From Telmatactis stephensoni (Eukaryota; Cnidaria; Anthozoa; Actiniaria; Isophelliidae), in the NCBI GenBank assembly GCA_029948255.1, contig JALIZF010001829.1:1-64000 (forward strand): DNA of 64,000 bases. Reading direction: 5' to 3'. The translations under genes were made by a program, and so were the position numbers. This document shows, piece after piece, positions 29,001 through 41,000 of the stretch; position 1 is the first letter of the stretch; every line of letters starts with the position of its first letter. Below the pieces are notes generated by a model. That model worked only from the letters and a program-made list of their open reading frames with translations, was not told where the DNA came from and made no database searches.

Positions 29001-32000
29001 TGATGTAGTGTCATTATTTCCTTGGAAAACCTGAAAAAATTGAGGTATCGCAATAAATTAATCAAGATACCTTCAAATCACTTAATAGATTTACTTTCCT
29101 TACTGAGAAGACAGGGATACCACAACAGCTTTTACACCAATTGACAGTGGGCCTCGTACGTAGTAAGCCAGACCACCCACACCATCAAGGAACCTCCCTA
29201 CTCTCCCCGAATAGTGGTGTGGGTTCTTTAACGTCCTTCCAATGCAAGTCTTGGAAGTGCAGAGGGACGTGGCCCACGGTTTAACGTCCTTATCCGAGAA
29301 GACGTGAAGGTCTAACAATTTGCAGATATATTAATTACAAAGCCAGCACCTTCTCATTTGTTTTAATTAAGACCCTGAGTGTTGGTCCGGCCGTGGAATC
29401 GAAGATCATCGAACCCTGACCCTGACCAACTGAGCCAACCGTGCGGCGGTTACTTGACTATATCACTATACATATTGATTGACAAACCTTGACTTTGCCA
29501 TCCTGTATATACTTCTCAAATGTAATTCCATCACGTGACATGCTGATCCAGTAACTGGTTGTCCATTCAGCTGCTCCAGATTGCTTGCCTTGTGTCGCGA
29601 TACCGCAAACAAGATACGATGCCCCCATATCTACTTGTAGCCAATCATTTCCATTTGCAGTTTTTGGACACCAGGCTGTCAGTGCATTTAAGCGCCCATC
29701 TTTGGGTACGAGGTAGTTCTTCTGGAAAGAACTTGATGCTGTCATTTGTTTGTCTGGGATGACTATGTCGTTGGCAACGCCCAAAGGTTGCCCGTTGACA
29801 CAACCTGTGTGTACACGCAATGTTTTAACATAAGTCGATGTTAATATTCTTTCATTTATTAGTCTCTCAAGACACATTGGAGGAATTTAGCACGACGGAC
29901 GGTGTTACTACCACAACAAGTTTCAAGCCCGCTACTGTTAGGCGGATTTAGCAAACACGACGCTTTCTTTGCAAAGCCGCCATTTTGAATTTGGACTTTC
30001 GGTACAATTTCTAACGGACATAACGTGCGGTATTTGTTCTGGGAGCGAGAAACGAGCGACAACATTTTACGGATGCCAGACATGTCGCTTGAGTGGCATT
30101 TTGGTAATATTTACTCGTGCCCAGGCCTTTAGGCCGGGAACGAGTTATAAAATGCAAATGTTTTTTTTTTTTTTTTCCTCTGTTCGTCACCAGAAGAGGC
30201 CTTTCTTGCGCAATCGGTCACGTGTTAAAGCTCCTGATTGGTTCAGAGCGCAAGAAACAATGCCCTTCATTCATCACCTTTGAGCGAGTGCGAACTCTTC
30301 GAAGGTCTTCGAAGTGAACGCCAGTCAGGAACTTTAGGAATGCAAGATGGCGGACAGCCCAAAAAATAGCTTTCAGAGACAGGCTTTTCCAGCAGTGAGA
30401 CAATAGAAAATGGAGCTTTTAACTCGAGATATACCTAGACACTTATAAGAGCTTCAGAATGGGCTGTTATTTTGGGCTTGATCTCTAATACTTTGACCAA
30501 ATATCGAACTCTCAATGGAGTACTGAAGCTGAAGCTCTCGCGACTCGTAGCAATTCCTTTGAGCTGGAGATCTACGAATTTCTCACCCTACATGTTGCTA
30601 AACGAACGCACATAGAGGCAAGTCAATTATATTTTTCATTCAAGCATTCAATAGATCTTGAGAGGTTTTTGTATCGAATTTTAACACAATTCTGGCCAGA
30701 CAATGTATTTATATATTTTCATGGAACCAAGGCTCTATTTGACCTGATTCGTTTGGTCACGTAATGGATAAAACATCTGAAACATGAACGAAAAACATAT
30801 ATACACGATTTTTAATTTGTTATTGTCTCAAAAACGTCGTTGTAGAAGTCTTTACAGCAAACAATTGAGATATAAAGTGAAATAAAAAGCTGAATAAACT
30901 GGTATATTTTTGCATATTGGAGACATCTAATTAGTAATACCCAGTGAAAAATAATGCCCCTCATTCATCACCTTTGAGCGCGTGCGAACTCTCCGTAGTG
31001 AAGGCAAGCCAGGAACTTTAGGAATGCAAGATGACAGACTTCAAAGAAAATAGCTTTCAGGACAGGCTGTTCCAGGAGTAGAACAATGGAAAGTGGAGCT
31101 TTTAACTCGAGATATACCTATATACTTATAAGAGCTTCAGGATGGGCTGATATTTTGAGCTTCATCTCCAATACTTTGACCAAATATTGAACTCTAAATG
31201 GAGTACTTCAAAGCAGGCCCTCGCGATAAAGACTATTTCCTATGAGCTGGAAATCTACGAATTTCTCATCCTACATGTTGCTAAACGAACATACATAGAA
31301 GCAAGGCAATTATATTCCTCATTCAGGCGTTCATGACAAGAGAGCTTGAGAGGTTTTGTACTGAATCGTAATATTGGAATTCTGAAGCAGACCATTGCAT
31401 GGAACTTGACCTTGATTGCGCGTTTGGTCAGGTAACGTCTTTTATTACTCGTGCCCAGGCCTTTAGGCCGGGAACGAGTTATAAACTGCAAATGTTTTTT
31501 TTTTTTTTTTTTTTACTCGTGCCCAGGCCTTTAGGCCGGGAACGAGTTATAAACTGCAAATGTTTTTTTTTTTTTGTTTTTGTTTTTTTTTTTTCCTCTG
31601 TTCGTCCTCAGCTACTTCTGATTGGTTAAGAACGTAAAAACAATGCCCTTCATTCATCACCTTTGAGCGACAGCGAACGCAAGCCAGGAACTTGAGGAAT
31701 GCAAGATGGCCGACTATAAAGAAAATAGCTTTCAGAGACAGGCTTTTCCTGCAGTAGAACAATGTAATTTGGAGCTTTTAACTCGAGATATACCTATATA
31801 CTTATATGAGCTTCAGAATGGGCTGTTATTTTGAGCTTCATCTCCAATACTTTGACCAAATATCGAACTCTAAATGGAGTACTTGAAAGAGAACCCTCGC
31901 GATAAACATGGATAAACTGAGTATTTCCTATGAGCTGTGAATCTACGAATTTCTCATCCTACATGTTGCTAAACGAACATACGTAGAAGCAAGTCAATTG

Positions 32001-35000
32001 TATTCCTCATTCAAGCATTCAAGAGATCTTGAGAGGTTTTTGTACTGAATTTTAATACGGAATTCTAAAGCAGACCATTGCATGGAACGGATAGGTTCCA
32101 TTGACCTTGTTGGTCACGTAACGTCTTTTATTATTTAAAACATCCGAAACATGAACGAAAATATTCACGATTTGTTATTTTGTTAAAAACGCCGTTGTAG
32201 AAGTCTTTACAGCAAACAATTGAGACACATAGTGAAATTAAAAGTTGAATAAACTGGTATATTCGCTGGTAATATTTTGCATGTCGACTAATAGCTGCTG
32301 ACAGACAAATTGACTAATCAGATATTCTTTAAAAAGGTCAAAAAAGGTCTTTATTATGTTATGGTTAAGTGAAGAATGCGTGAAACGGCTCGGGGAAGAG
32401 TACGAACGGGGCTGGTCATTGAAGCCTCTCCTATAAGGGGGCTTCCGGGGCACGAGTGAACGCACGTGTGCGTCTAGTTCATACATAAAACATCCGAAAC
32501 ATGAACGAAAAAATACAGTATTTGTCAATTGTGTCAAGATGTTCAGTTCTTGAGATCGATAGAATAAAATGAGAGATTTAACACTGTGTGTGGTTGAATT
32601 ATATTTGCCTTTAGTTTAATAATTGAACATGTCAAAAAATGTAAATAATTTGGCTGTCACGGTAGTCCGATATACAAAGTCATAAGTAGACGCACTGAGT
32701 GGGGTTTTTTTTCGGGCTACACAAATGTGTGTGTATATAGGTGTAGTAGAGACGACAGAGAGAATACAATCTCCAGTTTGCTAGGGCGATGTTTCTCACC
32801 GAGTTAACCAAAAATGTGAAAGTATGCCTTGTTGAAGGAAAAGCAGTGCGCGGCCGCAAGCGTAACTAGAACGTTTCGGAATCCAAGTTTCTCCCTATAC
32901 TACATCATCCCACATCTTTTTTGTTACGAACCCATAAAACTGAAAAGCGACGGTGTTTGGAAAAAAAAACATTTTGGAACTTTTAGACTCGAGTAAACAA
33001 TCCAACGCGTAATTTGAGAATGAAGATTGACGGTGCATGAGTTTGACTAATCGTCGCGGGTCGCGGGTCGCGTGTTCGATGTCGCGGGTGCGGGTGGTTG
33101 GTCGCGGGTGCGGGTAGGATGGTCGCGGGTGCGAAATTCAAAAAAAAAAAAAAAAAAAAAAGACAAAAACCTAAACAAAGGGTAGAAAAATCGAAGTACA
33201 AAAAAAAAAAAAACAGGATTCACGGAATTTAATATTTCCAAATCATTCTGCACTGTAGTAAATCGATCCGCTAACTTATTCAGCCGTCACACAATTAACA
33301 ATGCTTCCTGCCGTCTGCAGCATCTAGGAAAACTGTTGTCAATCTGTCAATATTCATTTTGAGGGCTTCTTCTTGTGTTTGATGTTTATGTGATGACTCT
33401 GTGTTTGACCCTACAGTACTTGAATGTTTTCTCTATGCCGTGACAACTTAAAAACTGACCTAGACATTTGCTCGTGTGTCGAATAAACCCGGATTCATTC
33501 TTGTTATTCATTTTTAGCAAACATATCTAGCTTAATTCCATAGGTTTGTGACTACCCTGGGCTCCAGGGGTTTATTATTCGCTTTCTTTAGAGAGTTGCT
33601 TTCTTTAGAGAGTTCTTCTCTGTGACTCTCCTATCAAGTAAATAAACGTCGGAACGAGACGATAAACCCCTGGCACCCAGGGTAGTTTGTGACGGTCTGT
33701 GATCGGCACAACTAAAAATTCTTTGATATGTGTAATAAACAAAACTGTAATCAAAATTGTAAAATATTTGTTACGCTTTAGATACTGTGCATGACAAAGT
33801 CATAAATAGACAACTAAAAATTCTTTGATATGTGTAATAAACAAAACTGTAATCAAAATTGTAAAATATTTGTTACGCTTTAGATACTGTGCATGACAAG
33901 TCAAATCAGCTAGCATAGCAGTTTCTAGTGTAACCAGAGTAGTTAATAGAATAACTCTGATGTGCCAAATAAAGTCCATGACTTTTAAAGACCTTCAAGA
34001 CCTTCAATCATTCCTAAAACACTGGATATTGATTATTAGTTTAAGTAAATCAACGATCACTGAAAATGCATATAGGGTATGAGACGCTATATACCTATTT
34101 CGATAAAATAAGTTACAGGTCTAAACGATGTCCAGGTCATCGTCATTCGATTTTAGTTTAAACATGTGCTTTTGATGAATAGGCATCACATCACGGGTCA
34201 TGGCTGTGGGCTGAAGCACGAATCACGGCTTGTTAGTTTTAAGTTAGCCGATTCAAAAAAGGTCATTATGTTACGGTTAGCTATTTCCCGGAATGGTGAA
34301 GAATGCGTGAAACGGCTCGGGGAAGAGTACGAACGGAGCTGGTCATTAATTGGAGCCTCTCTTAAAAAGGGCACCAGGGGCACGAGTGAACGCACGTGTG
34401 CGTCTAGTTCCGATATCACTTTGAAATGGTCCATCTTTTATCTATTAACCTCGACTAGTTGTTTTGTAGAGGCTCTCAATGGGGTGGTGGCTATTACGGT
34501 TAAAAGTTTTAAAATATTTAAAATATTTTGGCTTTCTTGCAATTACGGTTAAAGCGGGTTAATAATAACTAATTAGTAAGGATCTTGATAGACATTTAAC
34601 AAGAAAAACTAACGCGATTAGTTGGACGTTTCGATGACCTCCTGTCATCATTCTCAACAAATTTTTGTTTGAATGTAAATTATATTTTCGCTTGATCTGT
34701 CAATAAATTTGTTGAGAATGATGACAGGAGGTCATCGAAACGATTCAACATTGTTGGATCACCCAACAAATTCTTGGGTGGCCAAACGGCATCCAACATT
34801 GCCGTAAAACAACAACCGCAAAGTCTATTATGGTTTATAAAATCACCCATGCATGCGTCCAACATGTTGGAAGGACCGGCCAAACGGATCCAACATCGCA
34901 CATCCAACACGAGAACAAACGAAATGTTGGATGATGTTGGATAGAATGTTTGACGGGCTTCAAACTCCATCCAACATGTTGGGTGCTCCATCCAACACCA

Positions 35001-38000
35001 TCCAACAAGGTGGCCAAACGACAAAATGTTGGATCGTCTAACAATGTTGGATGGTGTTGGGTCATCCAACATTTCCCGTTTGGCCGGGCCTTTATGGTTA
35101 AATATTTTTGGCCCTTTTACGGCTAATGGTTAACCCCAATGAGATCCTCTTTAAAGTGTTTACGTCACATCCGCTAACTTTTTAATTGTGTACGGTGATG
35201 ACTGACAATGATGTCTAGGCGATTCATTGCGTGACATCAAAACAGAAATTAATCACGCTATCTGTGTGTTACGGGGGTGTTACTAAAACGAGTAACGCAG
35301 TAATGAGTAACGAGTAATCACAGTAATGGAAAAGCGAGTAATAGCCAAATTTCGCTACATAGAAATTTTTAAAAACACTTTTTACACAGGAAATTAATTA
35401 AAAATTCCATTCCTGATTGTGAATTAATCAACAACAAACTCTCACTAGGCGTTTGATTGGTCACACTCTGGATGTTTATCGAGTTTTATAGTATGAGGAA
35501 ACAAAATTTGTCCATCAAAAATAAATAGAATGGTGCGAAGTCATTGCAAAGTTTATACGAAGTCGGAGGCTACAAAGAACGTTTAAGAACTTTATCTTAC
35601 CTCTCCTAAAACTCTCCTCCCTCGCCCAACTGATCCTAACTGAGCCTAACCGGTTCACATTTGCAAGATCGTACACTGCCCGCTCGACACTCATCGGAAC
35701 GAGGAACGCCTGGCATATTTGTAAGTGATCAGTGAGGAACGCCTTGAAGATCGTGCTGTTCGATCGATAAACGCAGAAAAACAAAAACAAAATTTTGACG
35801 TGCTTCCTTGCTTTAACAGGTAAGTAAATATATACAATTTGTGACTGCAGATCGAGAATTTAAGCAGAATGCTTTTATTGTTTTGTTTTGCGTGCATTAG
35901 TCACTATAAATCGGCCAAACATGCTAGGACAGGTTTTGGATTTGAAACCTCGTGATCTACAATCGGCGTCTTTTTGAATTGACACACTTGCGAAAAAATG
36001 GTCAAAATTCTACGTTTATGAATTGTGACTTTTTCCCCCTCGCCCGTTGTCCACTGGTCGGATTCCAGGGTGGGAGACTTTTCTCACTTCAACATTGAAT
36101 AGGGGGAGGGGGGAATGACTGACTATAAAACAAACCAGTTAGTTGCCAGTGAGGAGCAATTTAGTAAGATAGGTCCTTTTCTTCCACAAATGTGTCATTC
36201 AAAAAGGCGCCGATTGTAGCTAGGATCACTTTGTTTTACCAGCGATGGACTTTGAAATTTCCTGTTTAAAAGCGTCTTGTAAAATTTCTATGTAGCGAAA
36301 TTTGGCTATTACTCGCTTTTCCATTACTGTGATTATTCGTTACTCATTACTGCGTTACTCGTTTTAGTAACACCCGTGTTACGGTACCTAATATCAATAG
36401 CAAAATTGCTTGAAAAATTGACCAGACACAAATAAGGATCAACAAGTCCTATTGGTTCCCGGTTACCCCTTATCCTCGGAAATCCAGGGGTAAAATTAAT
36501 TCTATCGCTCGTTTCTTGCTTGGGAACGTTGCCTGTCAGAACTTGTCAGTCCGGAAGTCGTCGAATTTCAATAAATCCATCAATCTGACTGGTCCTTCCA
36601 CCAATTAGATGCATGTCGACTCCGGGACAAGTTCCAACAGACAATGTAATGCATGTTCCTAGGCGTATTTTTTTAACTGCCGTTCGAGTATGGAATCCTG
36701 GGCTTCAGGGATTTTAGTTCGCTTTCTTTAGTGAGTGGAATCCAGGGTAGTTGCCGGCACGTCACTGAAGCCAAAGTGAATTGCCAGTTTTCTGGCAACG
36801 TTGTTCTGTGCACGCCAAATCATGTCCATTTCCTCTTGATTGATAGGCTGACCTTGATAATTTATCTAGATTGTTTTATGCTAATTCTATTGTTTTCTTA
36901 GTGTTATTTAGTACTAGTACAACTAGACGCACACGTGCGTTCACTCGTGCCTATGCCTGGAGCCCTTTTTAAGAGAGGCTCCAATGACCGGCTCCGTTCG
37001 TACTCTTCCCCTAGCCGTTTCACGCATTCTTCACCATTCCGGGAAATAGCTAACCGTAACAAATGACCTTTTTTGAATCGGCTAACTTAAACTAAAAAAT
37101 ATCTTGATTAGTTAGTTTGTCTGTCAACAGCTATTAGTGCCTTTGTCTTTCTATTATCATGCATAGGTATTAGATATCTCCAACATGCAAAAATATACCA
37201 GTTTTATATTCAACTTCTTATTTCACTATATATCTCAATTGTTTGCTGTAAAGACTTCTACAACGGCATATTTGACACAATAACAAATCGTGTATTTTTT
37301 CGTTCATGTTTCGGATGTTATATATATGAATAAAAGACGTTACGTGACCAAACGCGAAATACAAGGTCAATGGAATCTAGTTTCATGCCATTCCGATATT
37401 AAATTAAAATTCACTACAAAAACCTCTCAAGATCTCTTGAATGCTTGAATGAGGAATATAATTGACTTGCTTCTATGTATGTTCGTTTAGCAACATGTAG
37501 GATGAGAAATTCGTAGTTTTCCAGCTCATAGGAAATAGTCGTTATCGCGAGGGCCTCGGCTTTCAAGTACTCCATTTAGAGTTCGATATTTGGTCAAAGT
37601 ATTGGAGATGAAGCTCAAAATAACAGCCCATCCTGAAGCTCTTATAAGTATATAGGTATTTCTCGAGTTAAAAGCTCCAATTACATTGTTCTACTGCAGG
37701 AAAAGCCCGTCTCTGAAAGCTATTTTCTTTGTAGTCGGCCATCTTGCATTCCTAAAGTTCCTGGCTTGCGTTCGCTGTCGCTCAAAGGTGATGAATGAAG
37801 GGCATTGTTTTTTAACAATGCTTCCTGCCGTCTGCAGCATCTAGGAAAACTGTTGTCAATCTGTCAATATTCATTTTGAGGGCTTCTTCTTGTGTTTGAT
37901 GTTTATGTGATGACTCTGTGTTTGACCCTACAGTACTTGAATGTTTTCTCTATGCCGTGACAACTTAAAAACTGACCTAGACATTTGCTCGTGTGTCGAA

Positions 38001-41000
38001 TAAACCCGGATTCATTCTTGTTATTCATTTTTAGCAAACATATCTAGCTTAATTCCATAGGTTTGTGACTACCCTGGGCTCCAGGGGTTTATTATTCGCT
38101 TTCTTTAGAGAGTTGCTTTCTTTAGAGAGTTCTTCTCTGTGACTCTCCTATCAAGTAAATAAACGTCGGAACGAGACGATAAACCCCTGGCACCCAGGGT
38201 AGTTTGTGACGGTCTGTGATCGGCACAACTAAAAATTCTTTGATATGTGTAATAAACAAAACTGTAATCAAAATTGTAAAATATTTGTTACGCTTTAGAT
38301 ACTGTGCATGACAAAGTCATAAATAGACAACTAAAAATTCTTTGATATGTGTAATAAACAAAACTGTAATCAAAATTGTAAAATATTTGTTACGCTTTAG
38401 ATACTGTGCATGACAAGTCAAATCAGCTAGCATAGCAGTTTCTAGTGTAACCAGAGTAGTTAATAGAATAACTCTGATGTGCCAAATAAAGTCCATGACT
38501 TTTAAAGACCTTCAAGACCTTCAATCATTCCTAAAACACTGGATATTGATTATTAGTTTAAGTAAATCAACGATCACTGAAAATGCATATAGGGTATGAG
38601 ACGCTATATACCTATTTCGATAAAATAAGTTACAGGTCTAAACGATGTCCAGGTCATCGTCATTCGATTTTAGTTTAAACATGTGCTTTTGATGAATAGG
38701 CATCACATCACGGGTCATGGCTGTGGGCTGAAGCACGAATCACGGCTTGTTAGTTTTAAGTTAGCCGATTCAAAAAAGGTCATTATGTTACGGTTAGCTA
38801 TTTCCCGGAATGGTGAAGAATGCGTGAAACGGCTCGGGGAAGAGTACGAACGGAGCTGGTCATTAATTGGAGCCTCTCTTAAAAAGGGCACCAGGGGCAC
38901 GAGTGAACGCACGTGTGCGTCTAGTTCCGATATCACTTTGAAATGGTCCATCTTTTATCTATTAACCTCGACTAGTTGTTTTGTAGAGGCTCTCAATGGG
39001 GTGGTGGCTATTACGGTTAAAAGTTTTAAAATATTTAAAATATTTTGGCTTTCTTGCAATTACGGTTAAAGCGGGTTAATAATAACTAATTAGTAAGGAT
39101 CTTGATAGACATTTAACAAGAAAAACTAACGCGATTAGTTGGACGTTTCGATGACCTCCTGTCATCATTCTCAACAAATTTTTGTTTGAATGTAAATTAT
39201 ATTTTCGCTTGATCTGTCAATAAATTTGTTGAGAATGATGACAGGAGGTCATCGAAACGATTCAACATTGTTGGATCACCCAACAAATTCTTGGGTGGCC
39301 AAACGGCATCCAACATTGCCGTAAAACAACAACCGCAAAGTCTATTATGGTTTATAAAATCACCCATGCATGCGTCCAACATGTTGGAAGGACCGGCCAA
39401 ACGGATCCAACATCGCACATCCAACACGAGAACAAACGAAATGTTGGATGATGTTGGATAGAATGTTTGACGGGCTTCAAACTCCATCCAACATGTTGGG
39501 TGCTCCATCCAACACCATCCAACAAGGTGGCCAAACGACAAAATGTTGGATCGTCTAACAATGTTGGATGGTGTTGGGTCATCCAACATTTCCCGTTTGG
39601 CCGGGCCTTTATGGTTAAATATTTTTGGCCCTTTTACGGCTAATGGTTAACCCCAATGAGATCCTCTTTAAAGTGTTTACGTCACATCCGCTAACTTTTT
39701 AATTGTGTACGGTGATGACTGACAATGATGTCTAGGCGATTCATTGCGTGACATCAAAACAGAAATTAATCACGCTATCTGTGTGTTACGGGGGTGTTAC
39801 TAAAACGAGTAACGCAGTAATGAGTAACGAGTAATCACAGTAATGGAAAAGCGAGTAATAGCCAAATTTCGCTACATAGAAATTTTTAAAAACACTTTTT
39901 ACACAGGAAATTAATTAAAAATTCCATTCCTGATTGTGAATTAATCAACAACAAACTCTCACTAGGCGTTTGATTGGTCACACTCTGGATGTTTATCGAG
40001 TTTTATAGTATGAGGAAACAAAATTTGTCCATCAAAAATAAATAGAATGGTGCGAAGTCATTGCAAAGTTTATACGAAGTCGGAGGCTACAAAGAACGTT
40101 TAAGAACTTTATCTTACCTCTCCTAAAACTCTCCTCCCTCGCCCAACTGATCCTAACTGAGCCTAACCGGTTCACATTTGCAAGATCGTACACTGCCCGC
40201 TCGACACTCATCGGAACGAGGAACGCCTGGCATATTTGTAAGTGATCAGTGAGGAACGCCTTGAAGATCGTGCTGTTCGATCGATAAACGCAGAAAAACA
40301 AAAACAAAATTTTGACGTGCTTCCTTGCTTTAACAGGTAAGTAAATATATACAATTTGTGACTGCAGATCGAGAATTTAAGCAGAATGCTTTTATTGTTT
40401 TGTTTTGCGTGCATTAGTCACTATAAATCGGCCAAACATGCTAGGACAGGTTTTGGATTTGAAACCTCGTGATCTACAATCGGCGTCTTTTTGAATTGAC
40501 ACACTTGCGAAAAAATGGTCAAAATTCTACGTTTATGAATTGTGACTTTTTCCCCCTCGCCCGTTGTCCACTGGTCGGATTCCAGGGTGGGAGACTTTTC
40601 TCACTTCAACATTGAATAGGGGGAGGGGGGAATGACTGACTATAAAACAAACCAGTTAGTTGCCAGTGAGGAGCAATTTAGTAAGATAGGTCCTTTTCTT
40701 CCACAAATGTGTCATTCAAAAAGGCGCCGATTGTAGCTAGGATCACTTTGTTTTACCAGCGATGGACTTTGAAATTTCCTGTTTAAAAGCGTCTTGTAAA
40801 ATTTCTATGTAGCGAAATTTGGCTATTACTCGCTTTTCCATTACTGTGATTATTCGTTACTCATTACTGCGTTACTCGTTTTAGTAACACCCGTGTTACG
40901 GTACCTAATATCAATAGCAAAATTGCTTGAAAAATTGACCAGACACAAATAAGGATCAACAAGTCCTATTGGTTCCCGGTTACCCCTTATCCTCGGAAAT

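Larger units (their letters stand above)
30113..34407 (+). mobile_element. Helentron-like rolling-circle element, outer copy (copy C intron 1)
   Basis: Inserted at a TT site of intron 1; the empty site is in copy B near 18390. The 5' end ACTCGTGCCCAGGCC folds with GGCCGGGAACGAGT. The inverse word GGCACGAGT lies about 20 bp from the 3' end, followed by the hairpin ACGCACGTGTGCGT and terminal CTAG. Asymmetric terminal inverted repeats, a 3' hairpin, CTRR end and TT insertion are hallmarks of Helentron/Helitron2 elements. No Rep/helicase was recognised, so it is non-autonomous. It has a nested copy inside and extra DNA at 32540-34220. Confidence 0.58.
33295..37811. repeat. 4,517-bp direct repeat, first copy
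   Basis: Repeats at 37812-42328 with a constant offset of 4,517. The only difference noticed is A at 36889 versus G at 41406. The junction word TTAACAATG is shared. Contains the end of one Helentron-like element, host intron with MITE-2 and a 9-bp-TSD element, and part of a second Helentron-like element. Confidence 0.85.

Noticed and set aside
34166..34552. 128-codon ORF starting MLLMNRHHITGH (and its duplicate at 38683)
   Set aside because: It crosses the Helentron-like 3' end into host intron, so it is not a conserved unit.
35515..35790. 91-codon ORF in the 35275 element as a transposase
   Set aside because: Too short, no catalytic motif or recognisable similarity; the element is treated as non-autonomous.
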